Origin: Kineococcus rhizosphaerae
Lineage (GTDB): Bacteria; Actinomycetota; Actinomycetes; Actinomycetales; Kineococcaceae
Reading direction: 5' to 3'
Length of the DNA stretch: 64,000 nt
Assembly (NCBI RefSeq): GCF_003002055.1
Contig: NZ_PVZF01000004.1
Coordinates: forward strand, 248,001 to 312,000
The first letter of the stretch is position 1; every line of letters begins with the position of its first letter. The translations under genes and the position numbers were made by a program. Shown here in pieces: positions 1 through 9,548 of the stretch. The notes beneath the pieces were generated by a model, which made no database searches, had not been told where the DNA came from, and saw nothing but the letters and a program-made list of their open reading frames with translations.

Positions 1-136
1 GCGGCGCCCCGAAGTCGGGTTCGCCGATGGACAGCCGCACGACGTGGTGCCCCCGGGCCTGCAGCGCGGCGGCCTGCGCCCCGAAGGCGAGCGCGTGGAA
101 CGGTTCGGTCGTGGCGGCGCGGGTCGACACCTTCAC
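1..136 (-). CDS. PLP-dependent class I aminotransferase, N-terminal fragment
   Basis: Only the first 45 codons lie in the window; the gene continues off the left edge. The visible protein begins VKVSTRAATTEPFHAL and carries RLSIGEPDF, the N-terminal signature of fold-type I aspartate-aminotransferase-like enzymes, which transfer amino groups with pyridoxal phosphate. The lysine and other catalytic residues are outside the window, so substrate cannot be assigned. The GTG start at 136 overlaps the TGA of the DUF3180 gene as GTGA, so it is probably the last visible member of the folate operon. An alternative is another fold-type I enzyme such as a kynurenine aminotransferase. Confidence 0.7.
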   Translation of the reverse strand, partial: MKVSTRAATTEPFHALAFGAQAAALQARGHHVVRLSIGEPDFGAP

Positions 137-600
137 GCGCGGGCTCCCGTCTGCTCGTCCTCGTCCGGGGGCACCCGGCACCAGCGTTCGACGAGCAGCC
201 CGGCGACGAGCAGCAGCACCGACACGACGACGTCGGCGACCGCCACGACCGTCTCGCTGCGGCGCGCCGCGATGTGCAGGGTCGGCAGGTAGTGCACGGT
301 CCAGCCGAGGAAGACACCCACCAGCAGGGCCCCGGCGACCGAGGCCGCCTTGGCCAGGGCGGCGGTGCGCGCCGCGCGCAGGGCGTCGATGCGGCGGGCC
401 TTGTCGCCGTCGACCCACTGCTTCACGGGCCAGCCGACGCCGAAGACCGCGACGGCGAGCAGGCCGATGGTCAACGTGGTGCGCCACATCAGGTCCGGTT
501 CGGCGTGGCCCGAGGAGACCCACACCTGCAGCCCCGACCAGGCCAGGACGGCGGCGAGGAACCCCAGCCCGGTGAGCAGCCCGGGACGCGAGGGCCTCAC
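133..600 (-). CDS. DUF3180 family membrane protein
   Basis: A 155-residue protein with four hydrophobic segments, at about residues 9-29, 42-60, 87-107 and 118-138, and short charged termini. It matches the actinobacterial DUF3180 pattern: a small integral membrane protein encoded directly downstream of folK. Its function is not known. Both ends overlap neighbours by 4 bp (GTGA with folK upstream at 597-600 and with the aminotransferase at 133-136), which implies translation from the same mRNA. The assignment rests on size, topology and context. Confidence 0.75.
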   Translation of the reverse strand: MRPSRPGLLTGLGFLAAVLAWSGLQVWVSSGHAEPDLMWRTTLTIGLLAVAVFGVGWPVKQWVDGDKARRIDALRAARTAALAKAASVAGALLVGVFLGWTVHYLPTLHIAARRSETVVAVADVVVSVLLLVAGLLVERWCRVPPDEDEQTGARA

Positions 601-1070
601 CGCGCGGTCCGGGCGAGCAGGTCCGCGACCCGGCCCTGCGGCAGCTCCGCGTCGGGGTCGAGCTCGAGCCAGGGCCCCAGGACGAACGCCCGTTCGTGGG
701 CGCGCGGGTGGGGCAGGACGAGACCGTCCTCGTCGAGCTCGACGTCGCCCCCGGAGTCCCGGTAGGCGATGACGTCGACGTCGATGGGCCGGGGCCCGTC
801 GACGACCTTCGTCGCGCGGTCCAGGCCGAGGGACGCCTCGACGGCGTGGGCCGCGGCGAGCAGGTCGTGGGGCCCGAGGCTCGTCGTCACGAGGACGACG
901 GCGTTGAGGAAGTCGGGCTGGTCGGGGACGGCGCCGACGGGCGCGGTCTCCACGATCGTCGAGACCGCGTCGACGCTGATCCCCTCGCTCGCGCGCAGGG
1001 CGTCCACCGCGGCGTGCAGCGTCGCGGCGCGGTGCCCGACGTTGGCGCCCAGGGCCAGCACGGCCCTCAC
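597..1070 (-). CDS. folK: 2-amino-4-hydroxy-6-hydroxymethyldihydropteridine diphosphokinase
   Basis: The 157-residue protein matches HPPK in length. It has the N-terminal LALGANVG strand, the central PDQPDFLNAVV segment, the GPRPIDVDVI motif (usually GPRxxDLDI) carrying the metal-binding aspartates, and the LPHPRAHERAFVL block near residue 119. It transfers pyrophosphate from ATP to the pterin before condensation by FolP. The GTG start at 1070 overlaps the folB stop, and its own stop overlaps the DUF3180 start. It lies in the fol operon in the usual actinobacterial order. Confidence 0.95.
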   Translation of the reverse strand: MRAVLALGANVGHRAATLHAAVDALRASEGISVDAVSTIVETAPVGAVPDQPDFLNAVVLVTTSLGPHDLLAAAHAVEASLGLDRATKVVDGPRPIDVDVIAYRDSGGDVELDEDGLVLPHPRAHERAFVLGPWLELDPDAELPQGRVADLLARTAR

Positions 1071-1480
1071 GAGCGGGTCCTGCGGATCACCAGTTCCACG
1101 TCGTCGAACGGGACGGGGACCGGGGCCTGCGGCTTGTGGACGACGACGTCGACCGCCTCGACGCGCCCGGAGGCGGCCAGGCAGGTGTCGGCGACGCGCT
1201 GCGCCAGCGTCTCCAGCAGGTCCACCGGGTCGCCGGCGAGGACCTGCTCGAGCTGCTGGGCGAGGGTGCCGTAGTTCACCGTGGCGGTCAGGTCGTCGCC
1301 CGCGGCGGCCTCACGGGTGTCCAGGTGCAGCGCGACGTCGAGACCGAACCGCTGCCCCAGCGCGCGCTCGGGGTCGAGGACGCCGTGGCGGCCGCGGGCG
1401 GACAGACCGCGCAGGACGATGCGGTCCAGGGCGCGGCCGCGGGCGTCGAGGACGGGACCGGCGGTGTCGAGGGAGCTCAC
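1067..1480 (-). CDS. folB: dihydroneopterin aldolase
   Basis: I chose the GTG at 1480, which forms GTGA with the folP stop, giving 137 residues; a longer reading frame exists upstream but would run into folP. The protein has the FolB signatures SARGRHGVLDPERALGQRF and VNYGTLA, and ends with a strand resembling VVVHKPQAPVPVPFDDVEL. FolB cleaves dihydroneopterin to hydroxymethyldihydropterin and glycolaldehyde, supplying FolK, which is encoded next. The family is about 120 residues, so this copy has a short N-terminal extension. Confidence 0.93.
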   Translation of the reverse strand: MSSLDTAGPVLDARGRALDRIVLRGLSARGRHGVLDPERALGQRFGLDVALHLDTREAAAGDDLTATVNYGTLAQQLEQVLAGDPVDLLETLAQRVADTCLAASGRVEAVDVVVHKPQAPVPVPFDDVELVIRRTRS

Positions 1481-2322
1481 GCGGCGCTCCCCCGTCCGGC
1501 GGCCGACCACGCGGCGGCGACCTTCACCGCGGCGACGGTGGAGGGGACGTCGTGCACCCGGACCCCCCAGACCCCCCGCGCCGCGGCCAGGGCGGAGACG
1601 GCGGCCGTCGCGGCGTCCCGGTCCGCGGGGGCGGGGACCTCGCCGCCGGCCGCCAGCAGGGACCCGAGGAAGCGCTTGCGGGAGGCGCCGACGAGCAGCG
1701 GGCAGCCCAGCGCGGCGAGCTCGTCGAGACCGGCGAGCAGCGACCAGTCGTGCTCGGCGGTCTTGGCGAAGCCCAGCCCGGGGTCCAGCACGACCCGGTC
1801 GCGGGCGACCCCGGCGGCCGTCACGGCGGCCAGGCGCCCGGCCAGCTCGGCCCGCACCTCGGCGACCGGGTCGGCGTACACGGCCAGGGAGTTCATGACG
1901 TCGGAGAACCCGCGCCAGTGGCTCAGCACGTACACGCAGTCCAGCCCGGCGACCGTGGCCGCCATGTCCTCGTCGGCCAGGCCGCCGGAGACGTCGTTGA
2001 CGACGAGCGCGCCCGCCGCGACGACCGCGCGGGCCGTGGCGGCGCGCATGGTGTCGACGCTGACGGGGACCCCCGCCGCGACCAGGCCCTCGACGACGGG
2101 CAGGACGCGGCGCAGCTCCTCGGCCGCCTCCACGCGCGTCGCGCCGGGGCGGGTGGACTCCCCGCCGACGTCGACGAGGTCGGCGCCCGCGGCGTGCAGC
2201 GCGACCCCGCGGGCCACCGCGTCCGGGTGGGCCAGGTGCCGGCCGCCGTCGGAGAACGAGTCGGGCGTGACGTTGAGGACACCCAGCACCCGCGTCGGGC
2301 CCGGGGTGAGCAGAGGGTTCAC
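1477..2322 (-). CDS. folP: dihydropteroate synthase
   Basis: The start is GTG 2322, overlapping the folE stop as GTGA, giving 281 residues, normal for DHPS; an in-frame extension upstream lies inside folE and is rejected. Visible motifs are [14 protein letters not shown] (residues 14-27), [45 protein letters not shown] and GASRKRFLG. The enzyme condenses p-aminobenzoate with hydroxymethyldihydropterin diphosphate and is the sulfonamide target. The usual MH in the mid-protein strand reads SHWRG here. It sits between folE and folB in the operon. Confidence 0.96.
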   Translation of the reverse strand: MNPLLTPGPTRVLGVLNVTPDSFSDGGRHLAHPDAVARGVALHAAGADLVDVGGESTRPGATRVEAAEELRRVLPVVEGLVAAGVPVSVDTMRAATARAVVAAGALVVNDVSGGLADEDMAATVAGLDCVYVLSHWRGFSDVMNSLAVYADPVAEVRAELAGRLAAVTAAGVARDRVVLDPGLGFAKTAEHDWSLLAGLDELAALGCPLLVGASRKRFLGSLLAAGGEVPAPADRDAATAAVSALAAARGVWGVRVHDVPSTVAAVKVAAAWSAAGRGSAA

Positions 2323-2915
2323 CGGTGCCCCGCGACGATGAGGCTCATCGCCTCGGCGCGGGTGGCGGCGTTGCGCAGCGCCCCCCGCACCGCGGACGTC
2401 ACGGTCTTCGCGCCGGGTTTGCGGACACCGCGGTACGTCATGCACGAGTGCTCGGCCTCGACGACGACGATCGCCCCGCGCGGGCGCAGGTGGTCCACGA
2501 GGGCGTCGGCGACCTGCGTCGTCAGCCGCTCCTGCAGCTGCGGGCGGCGCGCGTACACGTCGACGAGCCGCGCCAGCTTCGACAGTCCCGTCACGCGGCC
2601 GTGCTCACCCGGGATGTACCCGACGTGCGCTACCCCGTGGAAGGGCAGCAGGTGGTGCTCGCAGGTCGACTGGACCTCGATGTCCTTCACCAGCACGAGC
2701 TCGTCGTGCTCGAGGCCGAAGTCGGTGACGAGGACGTCGGCCGGTTCCAGCCAGAGCCCGGCGAACAGTTCCGTCGCGGCCTTGGCGACCCGCTGCGGGG
2801 TGTCGCGCAGGCCCTCGCGGTCCGGGTCCTCCCCGATGGCGAGGAGGAACTCCCGGACCGCGTTCTCGGCCCGCGCCCGGTCGAACGTCCCCGGGACGGG
2901 GGGAGCATCGCTCAC
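2319..2915 (-). CDS. folE: GTP cyclohydrolase I
   Basis: The start is GTG 2915 ([11 protein letters not shown]), overlapping the ftsH stop, which gives 198 residues, typical of FolE. The zinc site is visible as [10 protein letters not shown] plus the later EAEHSCM cysteine, and [21 protein letters not shown] is the conserved core. The enzyme converts GTP to dihydroneopterin triphosphate, the first step of folate synthesis. It is followed by folP, folB and folK in GTGA-coupled order, so the pathway genes are probably translated in series. Nothing in the sequence suggests a defect. Confidence 0.96.
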   Translation of the reverse strand: MSDAPPVPGTFDRARAENAVREFLLAIGEDPDREGLRDTPQRVAKAATELFAGLWLEPADVLVTDFGLEHDELVLVKDIEVQSTCEHHLLPFHGVAHVGYIPGEHGRVTGLSKLARLVDVYARRPQLQERLTTQVADALVDHLRPRGAIVVVEAEHSCMTYRGVRKPGAKTVTSAVRGALRNAATRAEAMSLIVAGHR

Positions 2916-4897
2916 GGCTGCTCGTTCGACCCGTTCTCGTAGGTCACCGGGGTCTGGAAACCCCCGGCGTGACCGTTGAGCGAGCCCTCGTTGGGGCCCT
3001 TCACCGGCGGGATGTCGGAGACGTGCCGGCGTTCGGACGACAGCCACACCGGCCGCTGCGGGCGCTTCACCACGGGGGCGAAGATCTCCGCGAGCTCGGC
3101 CTGGTTCAGCGTCTCCTTGTCCAGCAGCGCGACGACCAGGGCGTCGAGGACGGGGCGGTGCTCGACGAGGATCTCCCACGCCTCGTCGTGCGCGGCCTCG
3201 ATGAGCCGGCGCACCTCCTCGTCGACGATCCCGGCGACGCCCTCGGAGTAGTCGCGCTCGTGCCCCATGTCGCGGCCGAGGAAGACCTCGCCCCCGCCGT
3301 TGCCGAGCTTGATCGCGCCGACGCGCTCGGACATGCCGTACTGGGTGACCATCTTGCGGGCCATCCCGGTGGCCTTCTCGATGTCGTTCGAGGCGCCCGT
3401 CGTCGGGTCGTGGAAGACGAGCTCCTCGGCGACGCGGCCGCCGAGGGCGTACGCGAGCTGGTCGAGGATCTCGTTGCGCGACGTCGAGTACTTGTCCTCG
3501 GTCGGCAGGACCATCGTGTAGCCCAGCGCGCGACCGCGCGGCAGGATCGTCACCTTGGTCACCGGGTCGGTGTTCGGCAGGGCCGCGGCCACCAGAGCGT
3601 GCCCACCCTCGTGGTACGCGGTGACCTTCAGCTCCTTCTCGCTCATCCGCCGGGTCTTCTTCTGCGGACCGGCCATGACGCGGTCGATGGCCTCGTCCAC
3701 GGCCGCGTCGTCGATGACCTTCGCGTCCGCGCGGGCCGTCAGCAGCGCGGCCTCGTTGAGCACGTTGGCCAGGTCGGCGCCGGAGAAGCCGGGCGTGCGG
3801 CGGGCCACGGAGAGCAGGTCCGTGCCGGGCGCCATGGGCTTGCCCTTGGCGTGGACCTGCAGGATCTTGTGCCGGCCCTCCATGTCGGGGGCCTCGACGG
3901 CGATCTGGCGGTCGAAGCGGCCCGGGCGCAGCAGCGCCGGGTCGAGGATGTCGGGACGGTTCGTCGCCGCGATCATGATGACGTTCGTCTTGACGTCGAA
4001 GCCGTCCATCTCGACGAGGAGCTGGTTCAGGGTCTGCTCGCGCTCGTCGTGACCGCCGCCCAGACCGGCGCCGCGGTGACGGCCGACGGCGTCGATCTCG
4101 TCGACGAAGATGATCGCGGGCGAGTTCGCCTTGGCCTGCTCGAACAGGTCGCGGACGCGGGAGGCGCCGACACCGACGAACATCTCGACGAAGTCCGACC
4201 CGGAGATCGAGTAGAACGGCACCCCGGCCTCACCGGCGACGGCGCGCGCCAGCAGCGTCTTGCCGGTGCCGGGCGGGCCGTAGAGCAGGACACCCTTGGG
4301 GATCTTGGCCCCGACGGCCTGGAACTTCTCGCGGTCGGAGAGGAACTCCTTGATCTCGTAGAGCTCCTCGACGGCCTCGTCGGCCCCGGCGACGTCGGCG
4401 AACGTCGTCTTCGGGGTGTCCTTGGTCATCATCTTGGCCTTGGACTTGCCGAAGTTCATGACCCGGCTGCCGCCGCCCTGCATCTGCGAGATGAGGAACC
4501 AGAACAGGACCAGCATCAGCAGGATCGGACCGACCGTGAACAGCAGCGACTGCAGGATCCCGGTGCTGGGCACCTCGTCGGTGACGCCGTCCGGCGGCGG
4601 GTTCTCGTTGAGCGCCTGCACGACCAGGCTGCCGCGCTGGGCGATGTAGTAGGAGCGCACGGTGGTGGCACCGTCGACCTTCTCGCCGGACTTCAGCTTC
4701 AGGTCGATGCGCTGGTTGCCGTCGGTGAGCGTGGCGCTCTGGACCTTCTCCTCCTGGATCAGCTGCAGCGCGCGGGTCGTGGAGACCTCGGCGGTGCCGC
4801 TGGAGGCGAAGAAGGAGGCGCCGATCGCGACGGCCGCGATGGCCACCACGATCCACAGCCACGGGCCGCGCACGATGCGCTTGAGAGTGTTGGGCAT
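2912..4897 (-). CDS. ftsH: ATP-dependent zinc metalloprotease FtsH
   Basis: ATG 4897 gives 661 residues ([15 protein letters not shown]). An N-terminal membrane segment (about 11-30), a short extracytoplasmic domain and a second segment (about 110-132) precede an AAA+ module with [16 protein letters not shown] and the second-region-of-homology block ending RPGRFDRQ. The peptidase motif [10 protein letters not shown] is intact. FtsH degrades membrane and unstable cytosolic proteins. The usual strong ribosome site is not obvious before the ATG. Its 3' end overlaps folE, so it may be translated into the folate genes; hpt and tilS are upstream, the standard actinobacterial order. Confidence 0.97.
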   Translation of the reverse strand: MPNTLKRIVRGPWLWIVVAIAAVAIGASFFASSGTAEVSTTRALQLIQEEKVQSATLTDGNQRIDLKLKSGEKVDGATTVRSYYIAQRGSLVVQALNENPPPDGVTDEVPSTGILQSLLFTVGPILLMLVLFWFLISQMQGGGSRVMNFGKSKAKMMTKDTPKTTFADVAGADEAVEELYEIKEFLSDREKFQAVGAKIPKGVLLYGPPGTGKTLLARAVAGEAGVPFYSISGSDFVEMFVGVGASRVRDLFEQAKANSPAIIFVDEIDAVGRHRGAGLGGGHDEREQTLNQLLVEMDGFDVKTNVIMIAATNRPDILDPALLRPGRFDRQIAVEAPDMEGRHKILQVHAKGKPMAPGTDLLSVARRTPGFSGADLANVLNEAALLTARADAKVIDDAAVDEAIDRVMAGPQKKTRRMSEKELKVTAYHEGGHALVAAALPNTDPVTKVTILPRGRALGYTMVLPTEDKYSTSRNEILDQLAYALGGRVAEELVFHDPTTGASNDIEKATGMARKMVTQYGMSERVGAIKLGNGGGEVFLGRDMGHERDYSEGVAGIVDEEVRRLIEAAHDEAWEILVEHRPVLDALVVALLDKETLNQAELAEIFAPVVKRPQRPVWLSSERRHVSDIPPVKGPNEGSLNGHAGGFQTPVTYENGSNEQP

Positions 4898-4957
4898 CAG
4901 ATGGAGGGGTCGCCCCCTGTCCCTCCTGCTCGTTCCTGACCGACGATCGACGGTACA

Positions 4958-4982
4958 CCGCGGCGGCGACACGCCGCCGCGG
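4958..4982 (-). terminator. GC-rich hairpin between hpt and ftsH
   Basis: An 11-bp perfect stem (CCGCGGCGGCG with CGCCGCCGCGG) closes a 3-nt loop about 100 bp past the hpt stop. There is no T-tract, as is common in actinobacteria, so it may be a weak terminator or a leader hairpin of ftsH. Confidence 0.45.
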
Positions 4983-5082
4983 GTCCTTGCCCGCAGGTCC
5001 TTCGGTGGTCGAACGGGTGGGAGCGGAGTGCTGTTCCGGGGTGCGGCTGCGGGTTCGCTGAGGGCGGACGCGCCGCGGCGGC

Positions 5083-5634
5083 TCAGCTGTAGACGTGCGG
5101 GGCCAGCGTCGCGACGCAGTCGAGGTTGCGGTACTTGTCCGCGAAGTCCAGCCCGTACCCGACGACGAACTCGTTGGGGATGTCGTGGCCGACGTACGCG
5201 ACGTCCACCTCGACCTTGGCGGCCTCGGGCTTGCGCAGCAGCGCGCACACCTTCACCGACGCCGGCCCGCGCGAGGACAGGTTCGCCAGCAGCCAGGACA
5301 GCGTCAGGCCGGAGTCGATGATGTCCTCCACGACCAGGACGTGGCGGCCGGAGATGTCGGTGTCGAGGTCCTTGAGGATCCGCACCACGCCGGAGCTCTT
5401 GGTGCCCGAGCCGTAGGAGCTGACAGCCATGAAGTCCATGGACAGCGGGATCTGCATGGCGCGGGACAGGTCGGCCATGACCATCGCCGCGCCCTTGAGG
5501 ACGCCGACGAGCAGGACGTCCTTGTCGGCGTAGTCGCGGTCGAGCTCGGCGGCCAGCTCGGCGACCCGGGTCGCCACCTGGTCCTTGGTCAGCAGCACGT
5601 GCTCGAGGTCGGTCCCGGCGGTCGCGGCGTCCAC
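5083..5634 (-). CDS. hpt: hypoxanthine phosphoribosyltransferase
   Basis: GTG 5634 ([15 protein letters not shown]) is preceded by GGGAG at good spacing and gives 183 residues, the family length; an upstream in-frame start at 5685 would overlap tilS. The PRPP loop reads [14 protein letters not shown], and the protein ends with the [15 protein letters not shown] block of HPRT. It salvages hypoxanthine and guanine to IMP and GMP. The 17-bp gap to tilS and conserved order tilS-hpt-ftsH suggest cotranscription with tilS. Confidence 0.95.
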   Translation of the reverse strand: MDAATAGTDLEHVLLTKDQVATRVAELAAELDRDYADKDVLLVGVLKGAAMVMADLSRAMQIPLSMDFMAVSSYGSGTKSSGVVRILKDLDTDISGRHVLVVEDIIDSGLTLSWLLANLSSRGPASVKVCALLRKPEAAKVEVDVAYVGHDIPNEFVVGYGLDFADKYRNLDCVATLAPHVYS

Positions 5635-5651
5635 GCAAGTTCTCCCGAGGT

Positions 5652-6671
5652 TCAGCGGTGGGGGGTGAGCACGAGCCTGCCACACGCGCGGGCGCCGCTT
5701 GCACCGCCCGGCAGGTGCACGGGCCCCTGCCCGCGCCAGCGCAGGACGAGCGCCTCGAGGGCGTCGACGTGCCCGGCGGTCAGCGCACCCGCCGGGCAGC
5801 CGGCGGCGAGCGCCGCGGAGCGCAGCCAGCGCCGGCGCAGGGCGGGCCGGGCGGCGCCGAGGTCGTCGACGGCCGCCGACCCGTCGCGGAAGGGGGTGCT
5901 CGCGGCGGCGAGCTCGTCGAGGGCGTCGGCGTCATCGCGGGCGGCGCGGGCCGTGCGGGCCAGCGCGGCGGCCACGCCCGGCCCGAGGCGGGACTCCAGG
6001 AACGGCAGCACGTCGTGCCGCACGCGGGTGCGCGTGAAGGCGGGGTCGGCGTTGGCGGGGTCCTCCCACGGCTCCAGCGCGCAGGCCGCGCGGACGACGT
6101 CGCGGGGCACCCCCAGCAGGGGGCGGTGGAAGACCCCGCGGACGGCGGGCATCCCGGCCAGCGACCGGGTGCCCGAGCCGCGGGCCAGGCCCAGCAGGAC
6201 CGTCTCGGCCTGGTCGTCCAGGGTGTGGGCCAGGAGCACGGCGACGGCGCCCTCCTGCTCGGCGACGCGTTCCAGGGCGGCGTAGCGGGCGGAGCGGGCG
6301 GCGCCCTCGGGTCCACCCGTTCGGCCCACCGCGGCCCGTTCGCAGCGGACGGGGTCCAGGCCCAGGGCGCGGCCCTGCGCGACGACGCGGGCGGCGACGG
6401 CGGCGGAGTCCGCGTGCAGGCCGTGATCGATCGTCACGAGGCCCGCGCGCTGCTCGGACCGCTGACGCATCGGTCCAGTCCTATCGTCCCGATGCGTCAA
6501 CGGTCCGGACCCGCGGGACGCCTCGGAGGCACGTTCGAAGGCGAGGGCCTCGGCGAGGGCCAGGGAGTCCGCTCCCCCGGAGCAGGCGACGAGGACGAGG
6601 CCGTCGACGTCGGCGAGCGCCCGCCGGAGCGCGACGCGGACGGCCGCGACCGCCAGGGACGGCCCCGTCAC
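5652..6671 (-). CDS. tilS: tRNA(Ile)-lysidine synthase with palindrome-encoded insert
   Basis: A 339-residue TilS. The PP-loop SGGADS is at residues 31-36, and [38 protein letters not shown] and [13 protein letters not shown] follow in normal order. TilS makes lysidine at position 34 of the CAU-anticodon tRNA-Ile using ATP and lysine. The oddity is residues about 47-74, which lengthen the segment between PP-loop helix and next strand by roughly 20 residues (including [17 protein letters not shown]). That segment is encoded by a 53-bp palindromic repeat (6455-6507). The reading frame stays open, and flanking motifs are intact, so the protein is probably functional, with an extra surface loop. 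Confidence 0.93.
   Translation of the reverse strand: MTGPSLAVAAVRVALRRALADVDGLVLVACSGGADSLALAEALAFERASEASRGSGPLTHRDDRTGPMRQRSEQRAGLVTIDHGLHADSAAVAARVVAQGRALGLDPVRCERAAVGRTGGPEGAARSARYAALERVAEQEGAVAVLLAHTLDDQAETVLLGLARGSGTRSLAGMPAVRGVFHRPLLGVPRDVVRAACALEPWEDPANADPAFTRTRVRHDVLPFLESRLGPGVAAALARTARAARDDADALDELAAASTPFRDGSAAVDDLGAARPALRRRWLRSAALAAGCPAGALTAGHVDALEALVLRWRGQGPVHLPGGASGARACGRLVLTPHR
6455..6507. repeat. 53-bp palindromic element, type B, inside tilS
   Basis: Arms of 19 bp (6455-6473 and 6489-6507), starting CGGACCGCTGACGCATCGG and ending with its near-complement (one G/A difference), flank a 15-nt centre. Total length is 53 bp, identical to the intergenic copies. The closest relative is the copy at 48219-48271. 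It encodes about residues 55-73 of TilS. Confidence 0.88.
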
Positions 6672-6675
6672 GCGC

Positions 6676-7881
6676 TCACCCGTGGACGCGCGCGACCCAG
6701 GCCGACGGGTCGGCGATCTCGGCGGGCAGCGGCAGGTGCTCGGGCGCGGTCCACACGACGTTGAGGCCGTCCCAGCCGACGGCCCCGACGACGCCGCGCA
6801 CGAAGCGTGCCCCGTCGGCGTACTGCCGGGTCTTGGCGTCGAGCCCGAGGAAGCGGCGCACGACCTGGTCGAGGGACCCGCGGCCCTTGCGGCGCTGGGT
6901 GAAGCGGGCCCGGATGGTCGCCACGGAGGGCACGACCCGGGGGCCGACGTCGTCCATCACGACGTCGGCGTGGCCTTCGAGCAGGCTCATGACGGCGACG
7001 AGCCGGCCGACGCGCTCGCGCTGGGCGGGGGTCTGCAGGAGGTCGGCGAGGCCCACGCCGGAACCGGTGGACGTGCCGCGCAGGACGTCGGGCAGCGACC
7101 GCGCGACCCCGGCGAGGCGCTCGCCGAGGTCGCGGGACTGGGACAGCAGCTCGGACGACAGGCCGCGGGCCTCGTCGGTGACCCAGCGGCGCAGCCAGGG
7201 GTGGGCGCCGAACTGCAGGCGGTGGGCCTCCTCGTGCAGGCAGACCCAGCGGCGGAAGTCGTGGGGGTCGACGTCGAGGTCGCGTTCGACCTGCACGACG
7301 TTCGGGGCCACGAGCAGCAGCCGCCCGGCGCTGCCGTCGTCGACGCCGGTGAAGGCGTCGAACTGGCCGAGGACGCGGCTGGACAGGAACGCGAGCAGGC
7401 TGCCGAGCTCGGCGCCGGTGGTGCGCCGGCCGACGGCGGTGCCCGCGCGGTCGAGCGCCCCGGGCGCGCCGGGGGTCGCCCCGGGGCGGGAGCCGACGAC
7501 GACGGGGCCCAACAGCGAGCGGAAGGCGTCGACGTTGGCGTGGGCCCAGGAGACGCGGTCGACGACGAGCGCGGGCGGCATCGGGACCGGGGAGGGCAGG
7601 TGCGCGGTCGCGGCCACCGGGCCGGCGGCCTCGGTGGCGGCCAGGCGCAGTTCGGCGACGACGTCGGTGATCTCGTCGCGGCCGAGCCTGGGGCCGGGGC
7701 GCACGAGGCGGGCGGCGACCTGGGCGGCGAGGTCGAAGTCGACGAGGTCGACGACGGGCCGCCCGTCCCGTTCCCCGCCCGGACCGTCCCCGGGGCCGTC
7801 TCCCGGGCCGTCTCCCGGGCCGTCCCCGACGCCCCGGTCCCCGCCCGGGACCTGCAGCCGTTCGTCCCCCCGTGCACGCAT
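6676..7881 (-). CDS. zinc-dependent metalloprotease / F420-associated hydrolase family (DUF2342)
   Basis: A 401-residue protein of the actinobacterial zinc-dependent metalloprotease family formerly called DUF2342. The metal site is HEEAHRLQF (an HExxH), and the second family motif SLLEGHADVVMDDVG follows about 90 residues later. The N-terminus carries a Gly-Asp-Gly-Pro repeat (about residues 19-35) encoded by 12-bp tandem copies at 7791-7825, absent from most relatives. No signal peptide is visible, so it probably acts in the cytoplasm; substrate is unknown. It is 4 bp from the tilS start and likely in the same transcript; this neighbour pair (dacB, metalloprotease, tilS, hpt, ftsH) is usual in actinobacteria. 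Confidence 0.85.
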   Translation of the reverse strand: MRARGDERLQVPGGDRGVGDGPGDGPGDGPGDGPGGERDGRPVVDLVDFDLAAQVAARLVRPGPRLGRDEITDVVAELRLAATEAAGPVAATAHLPSPVPMPPALVVDRVSWAHANVDAFRSLLGPVVVGSRPGATPGAPGALDRAGTAVGRRTTGAELGSLLAFLSSRVLGQFDAFTGVDDGSAGRLLLVAPNVVQVERDLDVDPHDFRRWVCLHEEAHRLQFGAHPWLRRWVTDEARGLSSELLSQSRDLGERLAGVARSLPDVLRGTSTGSGVGLADLLQTPAQRERVGRLVAVMSLLEGHADVVMDDVGPRVVPSVATIRARFTQRRKGRGSLDQVVRRFLGLDAKTRQYADGARFVRGVVGAVGWDGLNVVWTAPEHLPLPAEIADPSAWVARVHG

Positions 7882-7941
7882 GCCCGCACGGTACGCGGGC
7901 GGGCCGTGGGGCCGGCGGCGGGTGCAGCCGCGGGACCGGCG

Positions 7942-9453
7942 TCAGCGGCAGCCGCAGGCCGCGAGGGCGGTGGCGAAGCGGTCCTGCGCCCGGCGGGCCG
8001 TCACGGACCCGCCGGGGGTGACGCTGTCGGACATCACGGCGAAGGCCAGCAGCCGGCCGTCGGCGTCGCGCAGGAACCCGGCGAGGCTGCTGACGCCGGT
8101 GAGGGTCCCGGTCTTGGCGCGCACGACCCCGGCGGCGGCGGTGGAGTCGGGCTGGTCGTAGCGGTCGGCCAGGGTCCCGCTGACCGCCGCGACGGGCAGT
8201 CCCGCGGCGACGGCGCCGAGCTCGGGGTGCTTCCCGGCGGCGATCACGGACAGCAGCGAGGTGAGGGTGCGGGCCGGGATGCGCGCGTCGCGCCCGAGGC
8301 CGCTGGCGCCCTGGAGGTGGACGCCGGTCACGTCGACGCCGAGGGCGGCGACCTCGTCGACGACGGCGGCCGAGGCGTCGTCGAAGGTGCCCGTGCGGCC
8401 GGTGGCGAGGGCGACGCGGCGCGCGAGCACCTCCGCGAGGGTGTTGTCGCTGTCGGTGAGCATGAGCTCGACCTGCTCGGCGGTGGTGGCCGAGCTGACC
8501 GCCGCGAGCTGCTTGGCGCCCGGTTGCGCCGCGGCCCGCGCGACCGGCACCGACGAGGAACCGCTGCCCTGGTCCAGGACCGTGATGCCGTCGGCGGTGA
8601 GGGCCTGCACGAAGAGGAGGGCGGCGCCGAGGGCGGGGTCGGCGGCGCGCGGGGCGTTCTCCCCCGGCCCGAGCCTGGCCTCGTCGACGGCCAGCGGGGC
8701 GATGGGCATGACGAAGCCGGAGCCGACGTCGCCCGCGCCCCACCCCGGGGACGTGGCGGGGCCGGTGAACGAGCCGTCGTCGAGGCGGACGGCGACGCTG
8801 GTGCGGCCCGCGGCGCGCAGGGCGGCGGCGGTCTGCGCGGCGAGGTCGCCCAGCCCGGCGTGCCCGGCGACGGCCTCGGGGTCCCCGGCGCCCGCGGCGA
8901 GCAGCACGTCCCCGCCGGCGACGAGGACGACCTCGTCGGCGGTGGCCCCGGCCACGACCCGCGTGGTGGCGCGGGAGGTGTCGCCCAGGGCCCGCAGCGC
9001 GGCGACGGCGGTGAGGATCTTCGTGGTCGAGGCCGGGGTGCGGGCCACGTCGTCGGCCGAGGCCAGCAGGGTCCGGCCGGTGAGGGCGTCGACGACGCTG
9101 GCCGAGACGGACGCCCCGAGCGCCGGGTCGGTCAGCAGCGGCCCGACGGTGCCGCCGAGGACGGCGGGGTCGGGCACGGGCGCGGCCGCGTCCAGCGTCG
9201 GCAGCACGGGGACGGGGCTGGGGGCGGGCACGTTCGCGCCGGGTGCCGTCGGCAGGGGCGCGGCCGTCGGCGCCGGTGTCGTCGTCAGCGGCCCGGGGAC
9301 GGCTCCGGCGACGTCCAGCCCGGCGTACCCGCCGACCAGGACGAGCGCGGTGGCGGCGGTGACGACGGCGGCCGCGGCCTTGCGCACGCTGGTGTCTCCC
9401 CCGTCGTCCCGGTCACGCCCGGTCACGGGCGGCTGCGGCCCGGTTCGTTCCAC
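7942..9453 (-). CDS. dacB: D-alanyl-D-alanine carboxypeptidase/endopeptidase, PBP4 type
   Basis: A 503-residue peptidase S13 protein. GTG 9453 follows GGAGGGG at short spacing. A single membrane anchor (about 24-46) is followed by a Pro/Ala/Thr linker (about 53-95). The three active-site motifs are present: STTK at 142-145, SDNTLAE, and KTGT. It trims D-Ala from muropeptides outside the membrane. The ORF ends with ALAACGCR. It is divergent from ppa across 95 bp, in which TAGTGT on the minus strand is a possible -10. Known actinobacterial gene order supports the call. Confidence 0.93.
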   Translation of the reverse strand: MERTGPQPPVTGRDRDDGGDTSVRKAAAAVVTAATALVLVGGYAGLDVAGAVPGPLTTTPAPTAAPLPTAPGANVPAPSPVPVLPTLDAAAPVPDPAVLGGTVGPLLTDPALGASVSASVVDALTGRTLLASADDVARTPASTTKILTAVAALRALGDTSRATTRVVAGATADEVVLVAGGDVLLAAGAGDPEAVAGHAGLGDLAAQTAAALRAAGRTSVAVRLDDGSFTGPATSPGWGAGDVGSGFVMPIAPLAVDEARLGPGENAPRAADPALGAALLFVQALTADGITVLDQGSGSSSVPVARAAAQPGAKQLAAVSSATTAEQVELMLTDSDNTLAEVLARRVALATGRTGTFDDASAAVVDEVAALGVDVTGVHLQGASGLGRDARIPARTLTSLLSVIAAGKHPELGAVAAGLPVAAVSGTLADRYDQPDSTAAAGVVRAKTGTLTGVSSLAGFLRDADGRLLAFAVMSDSVTPGGSVTARRAQDRFATALAACGCR

Positions 9454-9548
9454 GGGCCCCTCCTGCGCGACACTAGCGCGGTCCGTCGGCCGGGAGTCCT
9501 CCGGTCGGCCGTCCCGAAGCGCAGAGCAGTGCCGAGATGAGGAGCCAC

